From NCBI RefSeq assembly GCF_017591435.1, contig NC_059277.1:2297501-2361500 (forward strand): 64,000 bases of DNA, read 5' to 3'. A program made the translations under genes and the position numbers. Position 1 is the first letter of the stretch, and every line of letters begins with the position of its first letter. Below, piece by piece: positions 1 to 12,984 of this stretch. Below the pieces are notes generated by a model. The model had not been told where the DNA came from, ran no database searches, and saw only the letters and a program-made list of their open reading frames with translations. This DNA comes from Portunus trituberculatus (lineage: Eukaryota > Arthropoda > Malacostraca > Decapoda > Portunidae).

Positions 1-179
1 CCATTAACCGCATATTGGCAGCACTTTGGTAGAATAAATAAGGTGCCTTGACTGGATATCTTTTGAATTAGTGCCAGTGCCTTGTGAATGAGTAATACGT
101 TGTGGCACTCCCTTCTCTGTCCCCTCGCGTGCCACTGTGGTCTGAGTCAGTTAGGGTCGATGTGGGGAGAGCGATGGCA

Positions 180-342
180 CCCTCCTCCTCCTCCTCCTCC
201 TCCTCCTCTTCTCTTTCTTTCTCTCGTACCCTCTACGTTCCATCCCCTCCTCCCATTTTTTCTCTTCCTCCAGTTTTATATGTACATTCCACGTTGTTGT
301 TTTGTTTTTTTCTTATATTTGTTCCATTTCTTTGATTTTCCT

Positions 343-400
<58 letters not shown>

Positions 401-426
401 TCCCTTCGTTTCCGGCTGTTCTGGTT

Positions 427-515
<89 letters not shown>

Positions 516-1065
516 TAAATGCTAATTGTCTTTCTGCTCACTGCTCTTGCTTTAATAATTCTCCTTTTCAAGTGCTGTATATTCTCTCCACCTTTTTTTT
601 ATTTATTCATGCTGTCTTCTCGCTTCAGTGGTCATAAATCTCGTTTTCGTTTTTCTCTCTTCCTATTGGCTTTCCTTCTATCTCTGTGTTTCATCTTTCT
701 TCTGTATTATTTTCGCCATTTATCATTCACCTGTGTCTGTTGTTACTTCTTCCTTCCTCCGTGTTTCCCTTCCCATGTTTTCTTCCTTCTGTTCCTTCTC
801 TCAGCTCTTTATCATCATTATTTGTGTCTCGTATTCTCGTTTCGTTTCGTTTTTCTCTATATGTAATCTTTTTTTTTTTTTTTTTACTCTCCCTCTTTCT
901 TTTCGCTTTTTTTTTCTCACACCAGTTCTTTGTTATTATTCTTTCGGGTTCACGTTAGTTTTTCTTCCTCGTCTTTTCCTTTCGTGTTCTGCATATTTCT
1001 TTCTGCTATATTTCATTCTTTTGTTGATGGATGTGTATGTTCATTACTGTTGTTGTTAGCGCTGT

Positions 1066-1132
<67 letters not shown>

Positions 1133-1440
1133 GCTACTCATTCCATCTCAACCCTATAACCCCTCTTTCTTTCCTCCTTTCTTTTTTTCTTTTCTTCTAA
1201 TTCCCTTTATTACACCTTTCTTCCTCTTCTACTGTCTCTTCTACTTTCTTCTCCCTTATTCATTTTTCATCCTATCTTCATCCTCTCCCCTTTCATTCTT
1301 CACCTCTTTCTTTTTCTCCCCATCCTTCACTATATCCTTTCTCTCCTTCCCCTCTTTCCTTCTTCACTTCTACTCATCTGCCCTTCCTTCCCGTCTCTTC
1401 TTTCCCCTCCCCTTCCCCTCCCAACTGGCGACACGCACAC
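180..1440. repeat. Pyrimidine-rich low-complexity tract with microsatellites
   Basis: The + strand is almost entirely C and T. It holds a (GT)n run at 345-399, a (CT)n run at 431-511 and a (CTA)n run at 1065-1131. Similar T/C-rich stretches lie at about 4430-5700 and 5860-7250. Long reading frames here encode only poly-Ser, poly-Leu or poly-Phe and have no splice or codon signature of a gene. No gene is seen from 1 to 6332. Confidence 0.9.
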
Positions 1441-1610
1441 AGGATTACAGGGTTTCGTGGCGTTAATCCCCGACCACCCACCAGAGAAAGAGAGAGGGAG
1501 AGGGGAGAGAGGAGAGAGGGGAAGAGAGAGAAGGGTGAGGAGGACCCTAAGGAGGAGTTCTGGTGACTCTTTTTAAAGGCGTAGCTAATAATTTGACATG
1601 AGAATTATAC

Positions 1611-1762
<152 letters not shown>

Positions 1763-1979
1763 ATATTAAAACTTTTCAAAGGTTATCTAAAATTTTCAAC
1801 GTTTTTCCGAATACATTAATTGCAGGGTTGAAAGTCTTGTATTGAATTTTGTAGAGTTTTTTCCACGTCAAAGGTTGTATTTTAAAAGTTATCTTAATAT
1901 TTTTCTGTTGTTTTTCTTTTTTTTCATCAATATTTTTCTTACCTACCAGAGGATGGATTTAAACGCTTCAGGCTTTCAC

Positions 1980-2760
1980 GGGAACTGTTTTCCAAGACCA
2001 CGGAGATGATTACTGGAGTTCTCAATTTTATTTTTCCCTCCACCGATGGTACACACTCTTTATTAACCTTCTCCCTGCCACAAGCAACGTTTCACAATCA
2101 TGGGAGCGTTGTACAAAACATTTACGAGCACTGCGAGGAATATGTGAGACTAAAAGAGCAGGTTTTTCAATACGCAGACGGTGTTATGTTTTGAAATGAC
2201 TGTTGAGCAAAAGAAATGTTTCACAATAGCCTGTGATTAAGTAAAAGGAAAGTATGTTGTAAGATACTCCTAGAACCATTGTACTCTAGATTTTTATGAT
2301 AGCCTTTACAAGAACCGATTGAAATCTTAACTACTGTCATTGGAACTTGTTTAAATGCCTATAACGTTCACATTACCCTGCGACAAAACCTAAAAACGTT
2401 CTCTGAGTCCTGTTAAAATCGTGATAGTGTTCTCTGTAAACTGTTAAAAAGGCCAATAACGTTCACCAGGCCCATCTGAGTCACCATTAACGTTCACTGA
2501 GGTTTATTAAAATACTAATGTGTTTCATCACCACCTGTTAGAGTCTGATGACGTGCAAAATAACCATTGAAGTTTATTGAAAAAAAAATCCATAAACTGG
2601 CATACAAGAAAAGGAACAGGGAGTACAAAGCAAAGAAATAGTAAGAAAAAATGCCAGTTAGACGTTTCCAGGTAAGCCAGCGGAACGTTTGGGAATAGAG
2701 GCAAGTCTTACCTGAGGTGTGGCGGCCCGCATCACCTGTGACCGTGGCCTCAGGTGCATT
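1980..2760. other. Gene-free AT-rich segment with quasi-repeats
   Basis: No open frame with gene-like features is seen. The octamer AACGTTCA recurs near 2363, 2458 and 2497, and GTTTATT recurs near 2503 and 2572, suggesting a very diverged tandem repeat. The start, near 1990-2030 (CCACGGAGATGATTAC and GGAGTTCTCAA), resembles the unclassified repeat family found at 11-17 kb. Confidence 0.4.
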
Positions 2761-2904
2761 GATTGGCCCTGCTGCCTAAGATTACATCACCTTATAGATT
2801 ACAAATGTGTTATTCACACGCGAGATTTTCGTTCTATGCTGCTGCTGCTGCTACTAATAATAATATTTCTATCGTGACCGCTCCTGCTGCTGCTACTACT
2901 GCTA

Positions 2905-2929
2905 TTACTACTACTACTACTACTACTAC

Positions 2930-2974
<45 letters not shown>

Positions 2975-2979
2975 TAATG

Positions 2980-3015
<36 letters not shown>

Positions 3016-3093
3016 GTAATAAAAATAGTAATGAAAATAGTAATAAAAATAGTAATAATAATAATAATAAAAATAGTAATAATAATAATAAAA

Positions 3094-3159
<66 letters not shown>

Positions 3160-3173
3160 GTAATGATAATAGT
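2905..3173. repeat. (ACT)n then (AAT)n compound microsatellite
   Basis: (CTA)n to about 2930 is followed by about 230 bp of (AAT)n with scattered G substitutions. It ends next to the 3'-end fragment of a LINE. Frames through it encode poly-Asn or poly-Leu and are not considered genes. Confidence 0.95.
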
Positions 3174-3194
3174 GACGATGATAAGAACATAAGA

Positions 3195-3374
3195 ACGTAG
3201 TCAGGGCCGAGTCATGTAGTCAGGGCCGAGTGGTCATGTAGTCAGGGGTGAGTCAATAGGGAGCTTTGAAAGAAGATTAGATAAGTTCATGGATGGGGAG
3301 GATAGATGGAATTAGGTAGCTTTAATTACACAGGGACTGCCACGTGTAGGCCCCTGGTCGACTACTACTACTAC

Positions 3375-3376
<2 letters not shown>
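3195..3376 (+). mobile_element. LINE 3'-end fragment (non-LTR retrotransposon)
   Basis: At 3256-3315 the + strand encodes a short C-terminal tail, IGSFERRLDKFMDGEDRWN followed by a stop, then a 3' UTR with CACAGGGACTGCCACGTGTA. The same tail (SFxRRLDKF) and UTR are recognisable on the minus strand at 25483-25663 and 46855-47140. This is the usual end of a CR1/jockey-like reverse transcriptase reading frame. The copy is 5'-truncated and runs into (ACT)n then (TC)n, so the microsatellite probably grew from the element's tail. Confidence 0.75.

Positions 3377-3378
<2 letters not shown>

Positions 3379-3445
<67 letters not shown>
3379..3445. repeat. (TC)n microsatellite
   Basis: A pure dinucleotide run directly downstream of the LINE 3' end and its short (ACT)n tail. 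Confidence 0.95.
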
Positions 3446-3448
<3 letters not shown>

Positions 3449-4007
3449 TTCGTATGCCCTAACGTCATTTTTTCCGTATTTTCTTCACAAATTCCTGTCA
3501 GTTTTTTTGCAAGAGATACACAGAAAGAAAAAAGTGAAACAAATTTTTTCACAATAAAGATGCGCTATGATATTTTTTTATCGTAAATATCTTAGTCTTT
3601 ATAAACTTATGAAATAACAGAAGGCAAAAGTGAAAGAAAAACGAAGAAAAGAAGGAAAAAAATTAAAACAAGAAAAGAATGAGAGAAGTAAATGTAATAA
3701 ATTAGAAGGAAAAAAAGAAAAAGGAGGAGATGGAGGAGGAGGAGAACTTTCCACATAAATAGAGAGATAAATAAATAAATGATGATAATAATGATAAATA
3801 TGAGTATAAGAAGCCACGAGGAAGGGGGCAGGAAGTGGAGGGTAGTAGAAGAGAAGACTGAAGGAAGGAGAGATAAGAGGAAACCGGCAGAGGAAGCAGG
3901 AGGAGGAGATGAGAGGAATATGATCTGCTTCTCTCACCTGGCACTAACACAACTCTCGTGTCACCTGCTAGTGGGGGGCAGGGAGGGTGAGAAAGACAAG
4001 GAACTGA

Positions 4008-4009
<2 letters not shown>

Positions 4010-4057
<48 letters not shown>

Positions 4058-4259
4058 TATTGTCACGTCACTTCTGGAAACTGGGCAGCGTCACACCCTT
4101 GGATGGTTGCCAGGAAGGAGGAGGAGGAGGAGGAAGAGGAGGAAGAGGAAGAGGAGGAGGAGGAGGAAGACTGGCGCCAGAGGGCAATTTTCTTAGTCTG
4201 GTCCCGCGGATCTTTTACAAACGACTACAGTTAATCATAAAGGATCAATAACAACCTGT

Positions 4260-4323
<64 letters not shown>
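4010..4323. repeat. Cluster of (CA)n, (GGA)n and (GT)n microsatellites
   Basis: (CA)n spans 4010-4055, a GGA/GAA-rich run lies at about 4116-4170, and (GT)n spans 4265-4323. The (CA)n and (GT)n runs form an imperfect inverted pair 210 bp apart, able to form a hairpin when single-stranded. Confidence 0.95.
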
Positions 4324-4325
<2 letters not shown>

Positions 4326-5796
4326 ACTCCTTAATCTGTTTTAATGAGAGATTTTTATTGTTGCTGGTGTTGTCAGTGTCTTGTTGTTACTAGTTTTATT
4401 ATTGCTGTTGTCGTTGTTGTTGTTGTTATTTTCCTTGATGTTTTTGTTCTTGTTCTTTTTTAGTCTTTTTCTGTTTCACTTTTTTTTTCTCTCTTAATTG
4501 TTTTATTTCTTATTTTCTTCCTCTTCTTTTCTGTTCTTCTTTCTTCATTCATTTATTTTTGTCTCCTTTCTTTCATTCATCTAAAACAAAATGAAGAAAA
4601 CGGCGTCAGGGTCACGTTCTTTATTATTACCTCGATCAATAGTCTAATTTTCCTCCCCCTCTCTCTCTCTCCCTGTCTCTCTCTGTCTCTCACTCCCTTC
4701 CCCCGCTAACCTACTCCCCTCCTTGCCTTCTCCCCACTAATCATCCGCGGCCTTGCTTCCCTCATCCTTATCCCTCATCTTAATCTCCTCCGCGTCCTTG
4801 TACCCAGATAGCTTAGTCACTGACACAAAGGAAATCGTTTTCTATGACACATCCTGCTGTTTATTTATTCGATATTATGTTTATTTGTGTGTTTTGCCTT
4901 TTCGTTATGTTAGTTTTTTTTTATTTGGATTTTTATTGACTTATTTTTATTTCTTTTTATTCAAATATCTAAGCCTTGTCTGTAAAAGTTAAAATCTCAT
5001 CATTTTTATTGTTTTTTTCATATTTTTTTTATTGTAATTTTTGTTCTCTCGGGTAAAGATTATTCCATTATTTATTTCGTATATTTTTTCGTTTTCTTTA
5101 ATTGTTGTTTATTTCTTATTTGTTTATTTATTTAGGCGTTTGTTTGTATATTCGTCCATTTACTTTGAAGCGTCGCAATTTCCAGGAATTAAATAAACGT
5201 TGCGAAAAATCATCGGTTGTGAAAAACATCACTAATTAGGTTTGCTCATGAATGTATCAGTCTATTTATTCATCTTTTCATTTATCTACTTATTTGCTTC
5301 CTTATTGCCTTGTCATATTTGTATACATCGAAGGAAATGACTAGAAAATTAATAAAAAGACTGATCAGTTATATCCTCCTCCTTCTCCTCTTCGACTTCT
5401 TCCTCCTCCTTTTCCTCTTCCTTTTCTTGTTTCCTCTTCGTCTTCCTCCTTTTTCGTTTTTTTTTTTTTTTTTTTCTTTTGCTCTACTTTTCTTTCCTCC
5501 TCCTCCCACTCCTACTCTTCTTTTCCCATTCCTCCTCCTCCTCCTCCTCCTCCTCTAATGCACCTGACCTTTCGTATTTACCTCCAAACAACTCTAGCCA
5601 CCCTCCTCTTCTTTCTTTCATCCTTTTCCCTTCCTCTCTCTCCTTCCTTCATCTTCTCCCTCTTCCTTTCCCTTTTTCCCCTCCTCTGCCTTAGAACCAT
5701 GACGCTAAATACACTAGTTAAGTTTTGATCCTGAAGCTTCAAACAGAATACAATATTATCTTAAATTGGAAGAAAGGAGAGGAAGCTGTACCCAAG

Positions 5797-5800
<4 letters not shown>

Positions 5801-5854
<54 letters not shown>
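5801..5854. repeat. (TC)n microsatellite
   Basis: Pure dinucleotide run inside the T/C-rich region upstream of the membrane-protein exons. Confidence 0.95.
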
Positions 5855-5858
<4 letters not shown>

Positions 5859-6332
5859 CACTGTTATGTATCTTTCTTTTGTTTTTGTTTTCTTTCACTC
5901 ACCTTCTTCATCATTTACTTTTTCATTTGTTCCATTTTATTTTTTTTCGCTCTTTCCCTCAATTTTCCATTTTATTTCTTTCATTAACCTCATTTTGCAT
6001 TTTGTTTCCTTTGCCTTTAAATTCTAATCAACTTATTTCTCTTTTGCTTTCTCCTCTCACTTACTTATGTTTCCTTGTTTTTCCTCTTTCACTTTCTTCT
6101 TTCTTTTACTTTCACCAACTTCAATTTTTTTTCTTATACACACTAATAAACATTCTCTTTTATTTTCTCTTTCCTCTTACTCATTGATCACTTCTTTCCC
6201 TTTACTTACCTATAAAAAAAAAAAAAATTAATGAGGCTCCAGGCAGATGTAACCTTCCATGACCTTTACTCAGGGTGAACTTAACATCACTAAAAAATCT
6301 TCTATATAGCACATGTTTCCTTTCACCCTCAG

Positions 6333-6812
6333 ACCTCGAGCAGGAGAAGCTTCGAGGCAAGTTTCGTTTGAGCGGCTGCATCAACTACCTATCCCCTCAC
6401 TCAATGGGGAGCAGCGATAAGAATGACTGGGTGCAGAGTAAGTCACGGTCTGTCTCTATCACTTCTTCTTGCTCTACAAACAGCACAAGGAAGGATGGTT
6501 GGGTCCAGAGTAAGTGAAGTGCTAAGCTTCTTTTCCCGCTTTTCAGTTCGTGTTGGTATTTTTTTTTTTTCTTTCATTCCTTGTATTTTTTTTTTTTTTT
6601 CGTTTTCCGCACAGAAGTCTTTGGTTTCTTGGTGTTAGATGGTGTTTTTTTTGTGTTTTTGTGTGTTTTTTATATATATTTGTAGTTTTCTGGCTTCATT
6701 TGTTTGAGTTTCTCCTTTTTGTCTATTTTTTTATTTGATTTAGGCTTCAGAGTTTTGTTTTCATTTTTCTTTAGTTTGTGTTTGTTTTTCTCGTTTACTT
6801 TTATCTGTGTAT

Positions 6813-6896
<84 letters not shown>

Positions 6897-7181
6897 ATTG
6901 TTTATCCGTTTGTTTGTCAGTATCATTAATCGGTTAGTTGTTTGATGATTATTTTGAGTTTTTGGTGTTTTGTTGTACGTTTAGATTCTCTTCTTTTTTG
7001 GCTTTTTACCACTTTTATCTCCCTTACTCTTATCCTAACCTGTTTCCTCCATCCCTTCCAATTCTTTTTTATTTTTTTTTCTCTTTATTCGTCCTTCTTT
7101 CCTCCTTTTTTTTCATTTTTCACGTTTCTCTCTTTCTCCTCACTCATTTTTTCAGTCTTTCTTTTTTTCCATTTTATGTTT

Positions 7182-7224
<43 letters not shown>

Positions 7225-8686
7225 ATTTTTTTTTCATTTCGACCTTACCCCGCCAGTCCTCATAGTCTTCCTGCTCAGCCAAGACCCTGTCCACCTACCT
7301 GGTTACCTGTCTCTAGTACCTGTGTGTGCCTGGTAACCCCTCACCTATGTGGTAATACCTAATATTAATTTACCTTATAACCTATTAAGTTAAGTTACCT
7401 GCCTAGCATAGACTCCCCCCTTCTGGTAATCAACATGTGTATTTTACCTGTATGATTACCTGTCCATCACTCACCTGTCTACTCAACGTGCATCCTGGTA
7501 TAGCACTGTACGTACGCGACTTGTTACTGTCCGTGCCATCACTTAGGTTTTGGTCCGCACGTTATGCCACAGACGAAAACTCGTTATTTCTTCACCGCTG
7601 CCATGTTGCTTTGTGTCCTTACGAGTGTTCCAAAAGTGTTATAAGTGAGGAAGGTGGCAAGGAAAGTCAGAGTGATGTAAAAGTAATGTTTTCTGTGTTT
7701 TGACTTTCGTTTTCTTCTCTCTCGCTGAAGAAAACTGGTTGTCAAAAAGTTCACGGAATATTTCGTACTTTTACTTCACCCTGGCTCTCCTCTCTACTTC
7801 TCCAGCGCATTATTTTAATATGTATTTTTCTTTCTCTCTTCTTCTCGCTACTATTAAATTTAATATATTAAACCGCCTCTATTTGCATGTCTAAATTATA
7901 CATGCTAAGTAATTTTAAGGCACTGTGTATGATGTACACTAATCTGGCAAGTATTGGGAATAAGTTAAGCTTGGAATTAAATTACTGTTACAACACCCTG
8001 TGAGTGAGGTATGTGCAAGTTAAGTAGACAACCCTCTTGCGTTTTCTTCTTTATCCTTCTTTATATTAATTATCTCCTCTATTCTTTATTATTCAGTCAT
8101 TGTGTATCAACTTGTATATTAAATTTGTTCATGAAATTTCACTTAATTGTCGCATTACAATTTTCTTGCTTCATATTCAAGAGTATTTTGGAATTTTGGC
8201 ATTTTTAAAGAGTTCCAATAATCTACGATACATATCAATATCAGTGAATTTATCTTGCTTGCTTCACAGTTTGTCTGCTATATATTTTATGAAAGAATTT
8301 TGCACAATTGCTAAGATATTATATGACAAATATTTGATTTTTTTGCACTAGATTCATATGTTACTTTTTTATGAAGGAATCTTGATAAATTCTTAGCACA
8401 ATTTTCTTGATGACCACTACTACTACTTCTACAGCAATACACTACCACAACAACTATTTTGCAGTACTACACCACCATCACCACCACTTACACTACCACC
8501 ACCACCGCCCAAAACAACAACAACAACATTATAACAACCACCACCACCACCATCACCACCAGCCATTACTACTACTAACACTGCAATACTACCATTACTA
8601 CTACTTCCACAACCACAACAACGATTTCCTACCACTACCATCACCACCACCACCATCACCACAACTGCAGCATAGCCCTTACTACA

Positions 8687-8725
<39 letters not shown>

Positions 8726-9297
8726 GCTACTATTAAACCTCCCTTCGCCCCCCGTCCCCAGGGATGCAGAACCTGAGCATCTCGTGTGCCCTGGTGTGTT
8801 GCATCCTGCTGGGGGCATCAGCCGTGGTGGGCATCTTCGGCATAATACAGAGGCAGATCTCGGCAGTCCTCATCACTGGCGTCATGTACATCCTTGCCTG
8901 TAAGTTCTCGCATGATTAGTATTTTTTTTTTTTAGTAATGGTATAATTATTTAAGAGCGTCATGTTCATCCGCTCCTGTAAATCCCCGCATAGTAAGTGA
9001 TTTATTATTATTCTTATTCTTATTATTATTGTTATTATATAAGAGGGTCACTGGCCAAAGGAAACAAAAAGGGAGGGAAGCATATCTCACTAAGGTGCCA
9101 GTACCAATAGTGATGTCGAAAGAATCATCGCAAGTGAAGAATAATGTTTACTGACAATTGTATTACAGTGGTCACATTTCACCAAGTGGAAATAATTTTA
9201 AACAACTGAAACATGGTAAAATCACTTGACATAATTATAGTATACAACAAAAAAATGATTTCAATATATCATGCATAATACGTAGTTGTAGTATCCG

Positions 9298-9376
<79 letters not shown>

Positions 9377-10001
9377 GCATCTTAATATTTTGTCTTTTTC
9401 TTTCCATATGTAGCCACTTTCGGTCTCTTCTGCCTCACAATAATGCACTTCAAGAGGAGGACGAAGAAGGACTGTGGCGTACTGGATTCACAGGTCAGTT
9501 ATAGTAGTAGTAGTAGTAGTAGTAGTGGGAGTGTTGGTGGTAGTGGTGCGTGTGCTTGTGGTGCAAAAAAAAACCACTGGTGTAAAGTAATAGAGATGGT
9601 GATGATGGTGGTGGTGGTGGTGGTGGTGGTTTGTGACTTGCGTGTGTGGTGGTAATGCAGGTGTGTGTGTACTGCGGGACGTAATTGTAGTGGTGGTGGT
9701 GGCGGCGGTGGCGGTGTGGTAGAGAAATGCGGTAACTGTGCCGGGAGTGTTGTTCTTATGATTCTTGTTCTTTATTGACTTTTCCCGCGGCAAGACTGCA
9801 GTGGAGATGAGTCAGGGAGGGAAAAAAACAAGGAAAGAAATCAGGGAAGGGGAAAAACAGAGAGAATGATGTTTTCCTGACCTGTCGCTTGGGGGACTCA
9901 CTCACCTGTCACTCACGTATTAATTAGTTTCACCTGAGTGCATTGCGGCGTTCTGGCTTTTGGGAGTCTAAGATTATTATTCGTTTGGGCTTAATTACCG
10001 G

Positions 10002-10046
<45 letters not shown>

Positions 10047-10565
10047 TACAGTATTGACATTAACTAATTTACTGGTCTGGGGTTTTTATCATAATAACAG
10101 TTGCAGTTTTTTCTTCACTGTCAGTGCACCAATGCCTTATTCTGCAATATATTAATTAATGCGGCATGTAATTAACTGCATGCATATTACTGATATATAT
10201 ATTATTTTTTTATTGTTAGCAATAGTGTTGCAACTACAGAGTCATCATTGTTATTGTGGGTTTTCCACTTCATCTTATTAAAACTCTTATTCTCTGCTTT
10301 TCCTGTACCCTCCCCTGCTGTTTTCCCGCTTGGCGTCCCTCCCACTGCTTCATGTTCCCTACTATCCTTCCTGCCTTTCCTGCCCTTCCTGCCCCTCCCG
10401 CTCCTCCTGCCGCAGGTCACGCCAGAGTACAGCTCTGCGCGGGTGTTCGAGACAGGGTGGTCGCTGGACCTGGGTTGGGGCGGAGTGGTGACCTGCCTGG
10501 CGGCGGCGCTGTTATGGCTCCTCCTGGCTCGCATCATGCGCTACAACCCCATCTCACTCTCCTGA
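6333..10565 (+). CDS. PMP22/claudin-type four-helix membrane protein, 3' part of gene
   Basis: Four exons join in frame: 6333-6437 (enters one base into a codon), 8762-8899, 9414-9493 and 10416-10565, stopping with TGA. The visible 157 codons begin in what looks like the first extracellular loop. A helix follows (MQNLSISCALVCCILLG...), then a second (ISAVLITGVMYILAS...FCLTIMHF), a basic KRRTKKD segment, a loop with ETGWSLDLGW, a third helix (GGVVTCLAAALLWLLLARIM) and the tail RYNPISLS. Three helices with a GWS element before the last match helices 2-4 of the PMP22/EMP/claudin/calcium-channel-gamma superfamily. The exon for helix 1 and the start codon are not recognised and may lie upstream of the window. 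The (CT)n tract at 9301-9373 ends 40 bases before the third exon. The precise subfamily and function are not assigned. Confidence 0.75.
6438..6509 (+). CDS. Possible in-frame exon extension by a duplicated splice donor
   Basis: The exon ending at 6437 reads KNDWVQ then A|GTAAGT. A near copy, KDGWVQ then A|GTAAGT, ends at 6509. The 72 bases between stay open and keep the same phase, so use of the second donor would insert 24 residues into the extracellular loop and still splice correctly to the next exon. Whether it is used cannot be told from sequence alone. Confidence 0.4.
6813..6892. repeat. (TC)n microsatellite
   Basis: Lies in the first visible intron of the membrane-protein gene. A (CTA)n run follows at about 7183-7223. 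Confidence 0.95.
8405..8735. repeat. CAC/CTA/CAA-rich imperfect trinucleotide repeat
   Basis: Imperfect CCA, CTA and CAA repeats fill the last 330 bases before the exon at 8762, ending only 26 bases upstream of it. The His/Tyr-rich frame through it is a by-product of the repeat. Confidence 0.85.
9301..9373. repeat. (CT)n microsatellite next to a 3' splice site
   Basis: The run ends 40 bases before the exon starting at 9414 and so extends the polypyrimidine tract of that intron. Confidence 0.95.
9993..10031. repeat. (GT)n microsatellite
   Basis: Sits in the last intron of the membrane-protein gene. The same intron has (AGT)n at 9502-9526 and GGT-rich runs near 9600-9715. Confidence 0.9.
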
Positions 10566-11250
10566 TGCCGCCTCAGCCCCCGGCCCTGGCCACGTCCCTG
10601 CCGCCGCGCCCTCCTCGCCTGCCTCCGCGCCTGCCACTGCGTCCCTCTGGCACCGGACTGAAATGGAATACACCCAAGGACATCTTTTAGCCGCTGCTGT
10701 GTAATCAATGTCCAGTGTTTTTGTGGTGAGCGTAAGTGTACCCTCGTTGGGAGCCGCCGAGTCCCGGACTGGGGAATGGCGTGGGTCAGGTTTATGTTGC
10801 AGGTATATCTCGAGTCAGGATGGCGTAGTGAGTCACTCCTGGGATTATTGAGGCTGCTGGGACCCTTTGTCTCGCGTGGCTGTTGTGTTGAGGGGCTGCG
10901 GCGTGAGGGTCTCCTTGAGTGTGGCGCGGCAGCTTGTATACTTGTAGCGGCGGGCTGGGGCTGGGGGTTGGGGTGAGTGTGATCTTGTATTGACGGACTT
11001 TCGAGTGTCACGTCACTTGTATTACTTATACTTAACAAAACCCTGAAAAGTGTACGCAACCAGAGGTCCTCAGATTAAGTTGCTCAATGAAAAGACAAAA
11101 CCATCAATGACTTCTACTAAAAGACGGAGGATCGCAAATCAGATCTTGTATTAATTTATTCTCACAAAACATAAAGGTACATTCCGTCACACCACCGCTT
11201 CCGTCTGGTGGCGCTGGTGTTGTTGTGACGCTCAAAGAATTGACCATATT
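10566..11250. other. GC-richer 3' flank of the membrane-protein gene
   Basis: The first 400 bases after the stop are C-rich then G-rich (CCGCCGCGCCCTCC type) and give long but spurious frames on both strands. They probably belong to the 3' UTR. No AATAAA was found in the following 700 bases, so the transcript end is not placed. Confidence 0.4.
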
Positions 11251-11264
11251 ATGAAACACTTCTG

Positions 11265-11460
11265 CAAACATCTCCGCTATTTCGAAAGGCTCTATAGTTG
11301 AAGTGACACAAGTTTTTAAGGGTGATTTTTTTTTACGATTCTAGCGATAGATTACTAAGATTTTTACACAATTACCATGAAAACACTCTTGAGAACCCAG
11401 CCAATCATCTCTAAGGCCTTTGAAAACAGTCATGGTGAGAGAGAAAGGCGTTTCTGAATA
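11265..11460. repeat. Dispersed unclassified repeat, copy 1
   Basis: Shares with other copies the order AGCTCTATA(TA)GTTGAAGT, then TTTTCAAGG-like, then AGATATTTCTAC-like, then ACACYCTTGRGAACCC, then AATCATCTCT-like and GCCTTTGAAAA, then GTGAGAGAG. Other copies are at about 12985-13100, 13975-14190, 15775-15945 and 16960-17062. No coding capacity or terminal repeats were recognised. Confidence 0.6.
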
Positions 11461-11537
11461 GTGGCCGATCTGCGACAGGTAAAGGGGAGTCTGATAGGAG
11501 TTTGTTGTGCTCCAGCTTGGCACGCGGCTTACTGAAC

Positions 11538-11539
<2 letters not shown>

Positions 11540-11617
<78 letters not shown>
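11540..11617. repeat. (CT)n microsatellite
   Basis: Pure run directly downstream of repeat copy 1. Confidence 0.95.
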
Positions 11618-11621
<4 letters not shown>

Positions 11622-12984
11622 CCCGCACACCTGATCAGTGGCGCCTTGCGATGCTCACTTTTTTTTATATGTTACAGGGACAGACACGGCCGCTGAGCTC
11701 AAAATATTGGCTTCTCATCCTTCCTTATCGTGTACGTTACATTAACTTCACCGTGTCCATGAACGTTTTATACTACTTTGTTCTAGAGATGTCAAGATGT
11801 CCTTTCGTGGTGTCGAGGAGAGGAGGCAGCAGTCCTGTGTAGTAACAGATAAGGTATTTGTCGTTCACTTGTTACGTCGTTTCCCGCCACTATACAGAGG
11901 CTCAGGACAATAATAGTAATAATTATCGGTGTTCTCTGCTCGTTCTCGGGGCGTAAGGAGGCGGTAACCTCAGCGGCGACACTCAGCAATTGAGTCCTCG
12001 AAATAATAACACCTCACTCTCCATTACGCACGTTTCTCATCGTCACCCTCGTAAGCAAACTGCCCGACTCATTATTTTCCTACTTTTCAGAAGTTTAGAC
12101 AAAAAAACTAATCTTTTCTCGTTTTCCTAGACAAAAATATAGAAAAGGTAAGATGAATTTTCAACGCCTCATCTTTGACAGAACAAAGATAACTAACTAC
12201 ATGTAAACCAAGTGACCCAGGATTAAATTAAGTAAAAGAAAATCCATAAATCACCGGAAAGTGACGTAGGCGGTTTGTTTATGGCAATATTATTATCAAT
12301 TCAACAATTCGCCGACAATCACTGAACACCGCCTCCATTCCAGAACCCGTAGATCAGGTTGCCCTCCGCACGCCACACGGGTTGAGGGGAGTGAGGAAGC
12401 TCCATTGCACTCCAGTTCTTTACATCCACTTCACTTGATTGCATTTTCTATGACGAAAGGAAGAAAAAGACGCAGGACACTTCTGTTAAAGTCTGGCGGT
12501 CTCAGTAAGGGAAATGGAGTCGTGTTGCTGCTCATGACAAAGGAAAAGAGGCGCCGGGTACGCTTCTCCGTCAGTGTTCTTTATCCATGCCTTTTATTTT
12601 AAAAGTTTTGACTCTCAGTAAGGGAGGTGAAGTCATGTTGCTGCTTTTTATGGACGGAGAGAAGATGGAGAAAGATGCGCAGAACGTAATTTTCCATGCT
12701 TTTTTTTTTTTCATGAGGGGTACAGGGCTACAAACAAAAACATTAAAAAAAATCCACTTAAGGTACTGGTCTCTACAAGAATGGAACTAAAGGGATCATA
12801 TAAGATTTCATAAGTATTTTGTTGTCCACGCCACGTTCGAGAGCCATGACACGTGACAAGAGAGTGGGAGTCGCGTCAGAAGTCCCAAGGGAAATTGAGG
12901 CACAGTGCATAAACCACAAGATTCTCGGAACAACTTCCTAGTCTTAACTCTTGTACTTCCGACAGACTTCAGTGGCAGTTGTTA

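Noticed and set aside
88..1466. Long Ser/Leu/Cys/Val-rich reading frames
   Set aside because: They are translations of (CT)n, (GT)n and (CTA)n tracts and T-rich DNA, with no domain or splice context.
2763..3200. 145-residue Asn-rich frame
   Set aside because: Produced by (AAT)n. The opposite strand gives an equally long poly-Leu frame.
10541..11059. 172-residue minus-strand frame antisense to the membrane-protein gene
   Set aside because: It follows from GC-rich, stop-poor 3' flank. It has arginine/proline-rich composition, no recognisable domain and no splice partners.
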